Translations under genes and position numbers: made by a program | Assembly: GCA_963921825.1 (NCBI GenBank) | Contig: OY997590.1 | Span: 47,137,039-47,201,038 of the forward strand | Source: Erodium maritimum | Taxonomy: Eukaryota > Streptophyta > Magnoliopsida > Geraniales > Geraniaceae | DNA: 64,000 nucleotides | Reading direction: 5' to 3' | In this document: positions 22,218-31,349 of the stretch, piece by piece | Position numbering within the stretch: the first letter of the stretch is position 1 | Layout: each line of letters opens with the position of its first letter | Notes under the pieces: generated by a model | Told to the model about the DNA's origin: nothing | The model's input: the letters and a program-made list of their open reading frames with translations, nothing else | Databases searched by the model: none

Positions 22218-23904
22218 TGTTAGTCTTAGTGCCCGTAGTTCAATCCTAAATGTCCAAATGTATATATCATCGTTAGCAATAAAATTAAAGCGGCTTTATA
22301 TTACTTATGTGTTGGAGTAATATATCGACGTGTGCTCTGATCTATGCCCACCATGCGAATAGAACCATAGATCGAGATAGATCACACTCGATGGGTCCCT
22401 AGTCAACAAAGCTTCACTAGAAGCGACTAGTATGAAAGATGGCTCTTTATGGCTTACGTTCTGTTAGTCATTGGAATGGGATTCCGGAGTCTGATCATAG
22501 ATATCATGTGGGACATGATATTGGACGACCCGCCCTTAATATGTGCCATAGATTAAGTCATGAACATATTCAGTGTTGTAGCTTGTCATGTATCCTTAGA
22601 CCAAGGAGTCTTTGTGATCGCTATGTAGTGAACAACTGAGTTTGACCTGAGCCTAACGTTGTCCGTAACAGGGCTTCCATAACGGCCAGGATTGGCTTGG
22701 AGACGGGCTACATGAGTGACACGAAAGACGGCTAAGGGATTTCTCCCTCATACTAAGGTATGGGAAAGATATCAGTTCTCGGCCGCTTGATCGAGAGTGA
22801 CTGAAAGAATAGCATGGCCATGCACATGATACTGGGTATCATATCTTCAGTCATCTCACATATCAAGGAACGGTGATTGAGAATAATAAGGATGACGGCT
22901 CTATGCCTTATCTCAATCAGGATATCGGAGATAAAAGGATAATGACAGGGATGACGGAAAGGTTAGAATCGACAGGGTCGATTCGTTATGCAGTGTCAGG
23001 CAATACTAAAGTCTCGTTAGTTGCCACTTAGATAGGATCAAGTAAAATGGGATTTTACGTTGATCTATTGACATGCATAAACCTAAGGGTCACACCGGAG
23101 GATGAAACTCATTGACACATTTATGGAGAATGGCCAAAAGGGAGTTGTCTCGGGACATGACCAAAACTGGGTTTTGGGTCATGTGCTCGTACGTGAATAG
23201 GACTTTACGGATCGAGACAAGGCTTGGAGTCTTGGGATTGATCGCGTCGGATAATGTTGGACATTTCCGGTATGGAAGGCTTGGAGGCGATGAGCGAATC
23301 ACGGGACCTCGTTAGAAATGGCCACGGGCCATGTTCCAAGAGGCCCATGAAAGGCCCATGCAACCAAGGCCCATGGAACTAATTAATCAAGTCTTGATTA
23401 ATTAGTACTAAGTAAGCAAGACAAAGATTAAGGTGTTGGTGATTCACCACCTAACCCAATCTTGTCTTGCCATACTTGTCCTATTTACACCTTACTTGAC
23501 ACCATACTTGTCCCATGCCTTTAGTTGGACAAGTATGGGTTTTGTTATGTTTAAGTCATCTTTTTTCAACATAACAAACACAAGACAAGAATAGGAAACA
23601 CATTTTCTCTCCCTCTTCCATGGCCATTTCGGGTTTGGCTAGTTTCCTCCTCCATTTTTGTGTTCTTGAGTCCTCAAAGAGAAGAACTACGTGGCTTTGA
23701 TTCCCATGTGGATACGTAGGCGTCTTGGAGACTCAAGCCAATCATTCGTTAACCGGTGTTCTTGTTTTGGTAAGAACTAGTGCTGAATTTTTCTCTTGTT
23801 AATCCATTCTTTGTTAGTTGTTTCATGGTTCTAATTGTCTCTTGGTTTTCATTGATTTTCCGCTGCGAGTTGGTTCATCTCCAACCCTACCTCGAGACCC
23901 AACA
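22218..23904 (+). repeat. 3' LTR of the young copia element
   Basis: Same length as the 5' LTR and nearly identical. The differences I see are single substitutions, for example in GATATATCGACG versus GATATATCGATG. It is preceded by the polypurine tract and followed by the ATCCT duplication. Confidence 0.95.
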
Positions 23905-23909
23905 ATCCT

Positions 23910-24160
23910 CTGGTAAGGTAGGTGGTGCACCGTGTGGTGGACTGGAGAAAAAGGAGGCTACGGTCTCGGCACCCTCTACGGTAACTGGAGAGGGAACTGA
24001 AGCACTCAAGAGGTCAGCTGTTGGAGCAGCTCAGGAGGAACAGGTCAGGGCGGGGAAGAAACCCCGCCAAAGGAATGAGAGGCAAGAGAAGAATCAGGGA
24101 CTGGCCCTGGAGGGGTCCCTTGTAGATGCTTTGCCTCCCACCATCACCGTCATTAAGTTG
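23910..24160 (+). pseudogene. Proline-rich reading frame, right part
   Basis: Continuation of the frame interrupted at 15442. It reads on in the same phase with Gly/Glu/Lys-rich sequence (CGGLEKKEATVSAP, then KKPRQRNERQEK). At about 24160 it changes into copia RNase H sequence in a different frame, an abrupt junction of unknown origin. Confidence 0.45.
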
Positions 24161-24686
24161 GTCCCTGCACTACAGTACCTTTCCTAACGCTTTAGAAGGA
24201 TACTGTGATGCAAACTTGGTTTCGGGTAATGATGAGATCAACTCGACGAGTGGTTATGTGTTCACTTTGGGTGGAGGTGCTATATCGTGGAAATCTTCAA
24301 AACAGACTTGTATAGCCAGCTCTACCATGGAGTCTGAGTTCATTGCCCTTGAGTTGGCTGGACAAGAGGCAGACTGGTTGAGGAGCTTGTTAGCAGATGT
24401 GCCTGTGTGGGGAAGGCAAGCAGTGCATGTTTCAATACATTGTGATTCAAAAGCGTCTATTTGCGTTGCGAAGAATCATGTGTACAATGGTAAGAAGAGA
24501 TACATTCGTTTGAGGCACGCTGTCATTAAACATCTCCTGAAAGATGGAGTGGTGTCTTTGGAATTTGTGAGATCCGAAAGAAATCTTGTTGATTATTTTA
24601 CCAAGGGTCTACCAAGGAGAATACTCTCTGTTGTGTCAGAAGGGATGGAGCTCAAGCCCACATGTGAAGAGGGTATGTATGACTAG
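24150..24686 (+). pseudogene. Copia RNase H domain (pol C-terminus), truncated
   Basis: The open frame carries the copia RNase H hallmarks in order: EGYCDAN, STSGYVFTLGGGAISW, KQTCIASSTMESEFIAL, HCDSKASI, RHAVIKHLL and VDYFTKGL. It corresponds to about the last 170 residues of pol and ends in TAG at 24684. RNase H would remove template RNA during reverse transcription. Without the rest of pol it is only a relic, although its frame is intact. Confidence 0.85.
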
Positions 24687-24765
24687 TGTTAGTAGTCATA
24701 TGCAGCCATACTAGTCTTAATGCACTCCATCTCCCATTATCATGACAATAGTAGTGCGTGATGAT

Positions 24766-24985
24766 CTATAACCAGTTTTGGTGGTGCTTTGAGACGCACT
24801 TGATAGATCTTGTTAACAATCTATAACCAGTATTGGTGGTGCTTATGAGACGCACTTGATAGATTGTAATCCATAACCAGTTTTGGTTGTGCTATAGAGA
24901 CGCACTTGATGAATTATGCTGACAGGATGGACTCTATGTCCTTAATAACTCCAGACCCGATTGGGATAGTGCTTGTGAGAAGCAC
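24766..24985 (+). repeat. Tandem repeat in the copia 3' untranslated region
   Basis: The phrase CTATAACCAGTTTTGGTGGT followed by GAGACGCACTTGATAGAT begins at 24766, 24821 and 24871. A diverged fourth copy lies at about 24945. The period is 50-55 bp. Confidence 0.75.
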
Positions 24986-25359
24986 TCGATGAGTTACCTA
25001 CGTGTGTGTGATGGTGGGCCGCCATCTATGAAAGACTTTGGGCAAAGTCTTCCTAGAGCACTCATTAGAACCAAGGTATACGCATGACCTTTAATAGCGT
25101 TTCTGATAGTATCGCGGATTTAGTGGAATCTGAAGTATGATATGTGTTGTGTGACGTATCAACCGAAGCTAAGTAAGTTCAAGATTATATTCACTAATTT
25201 TAAGTAAGTTGTTATCACACCTCATTATGCATCAATTCAAATCGAAAGATATTGATGTTTAAGTACTGCACCTTCAAGTAATCAGAACATTTGTGGTGTC
25301 TTCTTTTCCCTAAAATTGTTTTTCAAGTGTTTTCGGCTTTGTCGCCATTTGTGGGGGAT

Positions 25360-26274
25360 TGTTGGAAAAAATGGCATCATAAAGCCTTTGGTTTTGTTGC
25401 TTGTCCCACATCGGAAAAAATGGGGACTTGGTTCAGTGAATAAACTCAAACCACTTTCCCTTGCTCAACAAGCTCTTGGGCTTCGTATGCAGGCTGGGCT
25501 GGAATAGGCTTCGCGTCCGCCGCCGCCGCCGTCCGTCCGGGTCGGGCCGGGCCGTGCCGGGTTCGGGTGGAGCCCCTACGAGGCGGGCAAGAATTAATTT
25601 TTTGGTTAAAAGTTTTTCTGAAATTCAAATCTTTTTGAATTTAAACAAGTTGTAACGTTTTTCAGTTTTGATTCTGAATTAAAATGGCTGAAACGTTTTG
25701 ATTCTGAATTAAAACAATGAGTTAATGACTTAAACGTTTTTTGCACTTAATTCGTTGGCGTTATTACCTCTTTACCCCTGCACCTTTCAAACTTATAAAT
25801 AGCTGGTTTTGTACTCATTTGAGACACGTTTTCAACAAAAAACCATAGCCAAACTATACTCGGTTTTTCCTCCTTCTCTTTCACATCACTACACCTTTGT
25901 TCTGGTCACTATTCTACTGTCTCCACATCCAGTAGAGCGAGTGGGCGCGCTGCTGGGTAGAGCGGTGTAACCTTGGGGAGAAACCGTTGTTGATCGCCAC
26001 CTCGGTCACTGGGAAATATTGCTTTCAAGTCAGTGGTATTGTGCCATGCCACAGCTGATAATTCCTCACAACTGCTGACAGTTTCTGTTTCCAACCACTG
26101 ATAGTTTGTGTTGCGAAGTGCTGATAGTTTGTGCTGCGAAGTGCTGATACTTTACCACACATCTGTTGATCGGCTTCTGCACGTCCAACCGGTTGGTTCT
26201 TTCCAGTTTTCAATTGTTTGCATTTGTTTAATTTTGTTCCCTTAATTCATCAGTTATGCATATATATTTCAACA
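25360..26274 (+). repeat. 3' LTR of the second copia element
   Basis: It begins TGTTGGAAAAAATGG directly after the polypurine tract. A TTATAAATAGC box near 25793 is a plausible LTR promoter. The end is placed at TTCAACA (26274), but without the 5' LTR this boundary is only approximate. Confidence 0.6.
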
Positions 26275-26656
26275 GGCTACACCCTCTGTTGCTCCTCTTC
26301 CATTTACGGGACATCTACAACAGCCAATATATGGACTCACATACCAGTCAGGACTCGGGGGTATAAGGACCGCTCCTCCTTCCCTATCCTACCAACAACC
26401 ATTTGTCGGCCCGGCGGCTAAAGCGGTGGATGCTGGTTGTTCTCCCCTTCAGCTGCATTAGTTCCCTTTTGGGGTGCCCTCATTGGTAACCCCAGCTCAA
26501 GAGGTTCTTTCTTTTCTAGAGGTCGAGATCAAATCCCTTCAGCGAGTCTTGGGACCTTTCTTCTCCGCTTAACCTTCAAATGACTCTCCATCTATCTCTG
26601 TGCAAGGTTGTCGACCACACGCCACAGTAGGTAGAGCGTAGGATTTAGGCACAAAT
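26275..26656 (+). other. Unassigned sequence between LTR elements
   Basis: One frame is open for about 60 codons (Pro/Gln/Gly-rich, with PSLSYQQPFVG), then after a TAG continues to a FLEVEIKSLQRVLG segment. It resembles low-complexity gag sequence, but no domain can be named. Confidence 0.3.
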
Positions 26657-28153
26657 TGTAAGAACCGCTCCCGGTCAACGCCGGTCAAATCGGCGGAAAA
26701 CGGAAAAATTTAAAATTTTGGGACAGACACCCAAATGAACCTAAAATTGACACCAAGGGTCATATCGGACTTAAGTTGACCCCGATATCGACCAAAGTAA
26801 GTTCTGGGTGACTCAGGGCAACTTTTTGACCAATTCGGGAAAAGTTGACTTTTTGCCGAAAAAGTCAATCGAGCGACGTTTTGGTCCGTTCGAGGCCCGA
26901 TTTGGATCCAAAAAGCTTAGCCGTCGTCACAGCGGTCTTAGTTGGGCCGTTTTCTTGTAGAACGCGAAGTTTCGTAAATTCTTAGAAAATGGGCCCGCAC
27001 GAGGCCCGAGACGGCCAAATTTCGCGAATCGGACTGAAAAATATCTACCAAGATATCTTTCTAAAGTGTGGGACCCACATGACACATGTCATGAATGTGG
27101 TGGAAGGAAAAAGAGGACAACTTTACCCTTGGACTTTGAGCTAAAAGACAAAAGTGAGGGGGTGTTTTGGTAAATTTGGTGTGTGGTGTGAGTTGAAACA
27201 AAATGAAAAGGAAAGAGGAGTGAGTGGTCGGCAATTTCAGAGAACATGATCCCCGTTTTGAGGCTTCCCCTACGTGATCGGGTAATTGGGGTATTGATAT
27301 TGTGAGCAAAAGTGATTTGCTTAGTTGAGAACGTGATCCCCGTTTCGAGGTTTCCCTTACGTGAGCGAGTATTTGAGGTATTGATATCGTGAGCAGTTGT
27401 GACGGTTTGGTATCAGGTTTTAAGGTAGTTGTTTGCCCTGTTTAGATTGGTAAGTTGTTGATGCTTTACTAGTATGCCATAATCGAACGGGTATCCGTGG
27501 AGGTGAGCGGAACTCTCATCCCCTTTACTACTTTTCCCGCAGGCCTCTGAGGTAGGGACGAGTAGCGAATACAGGTTTGTTTGCGGAAAGTTACAAGTAA
27601 ATGCATATAGGATCGTGTGAGGTTTGTGCTTTACCTTGTCGGTGTGATTAATGGAATGGTTGTTCGGTCTCTGATTTGGGGTCTACATTATGTGTCCGGG
27701 TTTTGAGATGGTTGGGAAGTTTTTAACAGTTGTATTGCGTGACCGTCAGTCTAATTTGTGTTTTGGGGTAGTAGTCCCCGGGGTTGTTGTTATTGCCGGT
27801 GTTCCCGGCATTTCTGTGGGTATGTCGTGGTCAATCCGGTATCCGTGGTGGTGAGCGAAACGCTCACTCCTTGCTGCCTTTCCTACAGGTACCGTTCGCG
27901 AGGCGGACTAGGAGGATCTCTCGAGGCTTGAAGAGCTGGTAGCGAGAGTCCGGGCTGTCGGCGTTGTCTAGCGACGTACACTCATGTTTTAGTGTTCTTT
28001 CGTTTTTTTTAAATTAAAACTCGGTTGTAAAATTATTGTTTTTGATTAACGTAAGTGGTAATTTTAAAAAGGTTTATTAAAAGGTTTGAAAATCGTTTTA
28101 CTGTTTCACCGTTCGCGTTCCGGGTTCGGTCATGCCGAATTCGGGGCGTGACA
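26657..28153 (+). repeat. 5' LTR of the Ty3 element
   Basis: 1497 bp. It holds a near-duplicate of the phrase GTGATCCCCGTTTNGAGG at about 27247 and 27331. Its ends resemble those of the longer 3.1-kb LTR family further right, so the two families are related. Confidence 0.88.
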
Positions 28154-28859
28154 GTTTGGTATCAGAGCTCGAGGTTTCACACCTCGGATTGTACGTCAAT
28201 TAGGTGGGGAGAGTTGATTCATTAAAAATCCCGTCGTGCGTTGGTTGCGCAAGTCGAAAAACCGTGTATAGACTCGTAGTGACTTGAGTCTTGTTTGATG
28301 TTGTGTGTATGTGCAGTACTGTTGTTACTGGCATAATGATTGTGTGACTGTTGTGATGTGGTATGTATGCTGCGTGAAACGTTTTTAGACTGTGACGGCT
28401 CGACTCAGGGGCGCCCTTGTAGTCGAACGTGACGGTGCTGATATCAAGTGGGTACAACGTAGTTCGGGGACGCCTGGACCGGGTTGAAACTACGTGATGT
28501 CAAAAATGAGATTTTACGATGAAAAAGGAGTAAATTTTAAAACTGATTGGCCTTGTGGGTGTAAGTTTTAAATTAGGTTGGCCTTGTGGGCGTATGTTTT
28601 AAAACTGACTGTTATGTGTGTACGCTGATATTGCATTGTGCTGTGGGTGAATTGTTGTTCGTGCGTTTTGTAAGTATGTGATTGAAAGTGTGTGGCGCAC
28701 GAGTGTGCGGGTTGATTGTGATAGGAAGAGGATGTGACTCTGCTAAGGGTAGACTTAGCATTGTGTGACGAGCGCGAGTATGAGAACCGTGTGTGTTAAC
28801 CGGTTGACTATAGGTCAGAACGTCTAGGCTGGGTGAACGCTAAGGTAGTGAGTGTGTCG

Positions 28860-30980
28860 CCGTTGTGAGAGTTCGCGAGTTAAGCGAGGGCGTGGGTTAT
28901 GGACCCACCACACGGTGGCCGGAGTACGAGGCCAAGTTTACGACAATGTCCCGCTTTGCACCAGTGATGGTGGTGGTTGAAGCGAACCAATACAGGAGGT
29001 TCGAAAGAGGGCTCAGAACCCTGATTCTGGATCGAGTCCTCTCCCTGAGGATTCGGGTATATCCGGAGTTGGTGGACACGACGGCGGTACTGAAGCGAGG
29101 TCTCAAAGAGACTGCGAGGGTCCATGAGGTTCGGCAGCGACTGAGCTTGTGCGTGTATCCGTGGGGAGGATACTTACGAAATGACAGCCTCTGACGTAAT
29201 TCTGGGAATGGATTGGCTTGCGAAGTACTGAGCGAATATAAATGGTTATAGGCGACGGGTGACGGTGTCAGCAGGCACCACGAGGGTCTCGTGTGTATTG
29301 GGCAGCAAGAACGGAGTTCTCCTATCGGCATTGTCCGCATTGGAGGAAGTATCGACCGCGCAGAGCCGAGATTTACCGCGAGTAGTGTGCGAGTTCCTTG
29401 AGGTCTTTCCCGATGAGTTTACCGGGTTGCCGCCAGTTCGCGAGGCCGAGTTCGGGATTGACCTGATGCCAGGGACTGCACCGATATCACTGGCGTCGTA
29501 CAGATCCGCGCCAGTGGAGTTGAGTGAGCTGAGACGTCAATTTGACGAGCTCTGGAAGGAGGAGTTATCCGTCTAAGCACATCGCCGTGGGGAGCGTCAG
29601 CACTCTTCTTGAAGAAGAAGAATGGAGCACTGAGGATGTGTACAGACTACTGGAGACTGAACCGGCTTACGATGAAGAACCGATACCCTATGCCGAGAAT
29701 TGACGATTTGTTCGACCGGTTGAGAGGGTCGACATGTTTCTCGAAGATCGATCTACGATCCGGATACTACCAGTTATCAGTCCGGGAGCGGGACATGATG
29801 AAGGGGCGAGGCACGTTCGGGCTTGAGCTAGAGGAGGCTACTGACGGCAGAACCATTTGTTCATTGGTGGCTCAGCCCACACTGCTTGCCCGAGTGTTGG
29901 AGGCGCAGACTGAGGATGTCGAGACGACAGAGATCCGGGAGAGAGTTGCATTCGGTGTCGACGCCGAGGGCTGGGATCTTTGTGCTAATTGGGAGTTGCG
30001 GTATCGAGGGGTGCTGTTCGTGCCGCGTAGCTGCGGAGATGACGTGCTGCGAGGGTCACATCATTCGTGTCTTACAGTGCACCTTGGTAGCACTAAGATG
30101 TATCGCGACTTCAGGCGACATTTCTGGTGGAGCGGGATGCGGAGAGCGGTTGCAGAGTTAGTATCGCGGTGCCTCACTTGTCAGCAGGTGAGATCCGAAC
30201 ATCAGCATCCCGCTAGGTTATTGCAGGCACTGCCGGTTGCACAATGGAAATGGGAGCACGTCACGATGGATTTCGTGAGCGGTTAGCCGAGTTCGCCTAC
30301 AACAACAGCTTTCAGGCCAGTATCGAGATGGCACTGTTCGAAGCATTATATGGTAGGCCGTGTCGATCGCCCGTGTGCTGGGCAGAAGTGAGGAATAAGA
30401 GTTTACTGGGTCTAGAACTGGCCCGAGAGACGACTGAGTAGGTCGCACCGAAATGTGAGCGGTTGAAGACCGCGCAGAATCGGCAGAGGAGCTATGCTGA
30501 CAGAAGGTACCGACCTCTCGAGTTCGCAGTTGGTGACCATGCATCACTGGAGGTAAGTCCGAAGGATGGACTGGTACGTTTCAACCGCCGCGGAGGCAAG
30601 TTAGACCCGCGGTATATCGGGCCTTTCGAGGTCTGAGTAGAGTGGGAGCAGTTGCATACCGACCTGCACTACCAACGCAGCTTGGGAATGTCCACGTTTC
30701 CTAGTTGCAGAAGTATAATGCGGGCCCCTCTCACGTCATTGAGTGGGAAGATGTCGAGGTGGCTGGTGATGTCTCGTATGAGGAGACGCGTGTTCGAGTA
30801 ATGGATACACGGGATCAGGTCCTGCGTGGCAAGACTGTCCGTCTATTACGGGTATAGTGGCGGCACCACGGAGCCGAGTCGACTTGGGAACGCAAGGGCG
30901 AGGTTCGCGCGAAGTACCCCAACCTGTTCGACTCCGGAGGTACGTTTTTTTTAAATTTCGCGGATGAAATTCCTTTAAGG
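28860..30980 (+). pseudogene. Ty3 gag-pol remnant without RT, RNase H and integrase catalytic parts
   Basis: Pieces occur in this order. Gag (YEAKFTTMSRFAP, RRFERGL, 28920-29020). The end of protease (GMDWL near 29205). RT start ([10 protein letters not shown] at 29410, then a TAA near 29575). RT fingers ([23 protein letters not shown], 29640-29790). A jump to the integrase HHCC finger ([17 protein letters not shown], 30060-30190). A jump at about 30280 straight to the region after the integrase core (EFAYNNSFQASI). Finally a chromodomain-like tail (30740-30930). The RT YxDD, RNase H and DDE residues are all lost. Confidence 0.85.
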
Positions 30981-30988
30981 GGGTAGAT

Positions 30989-31268
30989 TGTAAGAACCGC
31001 TACCGGTCAACGCCGGTCAAATCGGCGGAAAAACGGAAATTTTTTAAAAATGAACCTAAAATTGACCCCGAGGGTCATATCGGACTTAAGTTGACCCCGA
31101 TATCGACCAAAGTGAGTTCTGGGTGACTCAAGGCAACTTTTTGACCAATTCAGGAAAAGTTGACTTTTTGCCGAAAAAGTCAATCGAGCTACGTTTTGGT
31201 CCGTTCGAGGCACGATTTGGATCCAAAAATCTTAGCCGTCGTCACAGCAGTCTTAGTTGGGCCGTTTT
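30989..31268 (+). repeat. Truncated 3' LTR of the Ty3 element
   Basis: It matches the first ~300 bp of the 5' LTR (one short internal deletion near 31047) and breaks off at GGGCCGTTTT, where the Ulp1-bearing sequence starts. Confidence 0.85.
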
Positions 31269-31349
31269 GGATCCATACTGTAGATGGAAGTGAAGAACAT
31301 CCCATCTGCGTTGTCGTTCCACTTGGTATAGAATTTCGATGTATGCAGC

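Larger units (their letters stand above)
15443..23904 (+). mobile_element. Ty1/copia LTR retrotransposon, young but defective
   Basis: Two LTRs of exactly 1687 bp (TGTTAG...CAACA) bound an internal region of 5088 bp. The 5-bp target duplication ATCCT is perfect (15438-15442 and 23905-23909). Next to the 5' LTR is the tRNA-Met type binding site TGGTATCAGAGC (17131-17142). Before the 3' LTR is the polypurine tract GGGCAAGTGGGAGA. By eye the LTRs differ at about seven positions, so insertion was recent, yet gag and pol carry large deletions and stops. The element must have been copied by another element's enzymes. Confidence 0.95.
24150..26274 (+). mobile_element. 3' part of a second copia element (RNase H plus LTR)
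   Basis: The sequence enters inside copia RNase H, runs through a 3' untranslated region with tandem repeats, a polypurine tract (GTGGGGGAT, 25351-25359) and an LTR. Everything upstream of RNase H is missing, so it is 5'-truncated at the junction with the proline-rich ORF. It belongs to a different lineage from the 15443-23904 element, because the RNase H and LTR sequences are unlike. Confidence 0.8.
26657..31268 (+). mobile_element. Ty3/gypsy element, internally deleted, 3' LTR truncated
   Basis: 5' LTR 26657-28153 (TGTAAGAACC...GGGGCGTGACA), binding site TGGTATCAGAGC at 28157-28168, internal 2.8 kb, polypurine tract AAGGGGGTAGAT, then a 3' LTR starting at 30989 that stops after 280 bp at 31268, where unrelated sequence begins. 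The missing 3' end means a later deletion or rearrangement; no target duplication can be tested. Confidence 0.88.

Noticed and set aside
28880..29340. Minus-strand open frames overlapping the Ty3 gag region.
   Set aside because: The plus strand carries recognisable gag and protease pieces; the minus frames have no similarity to known proteins.
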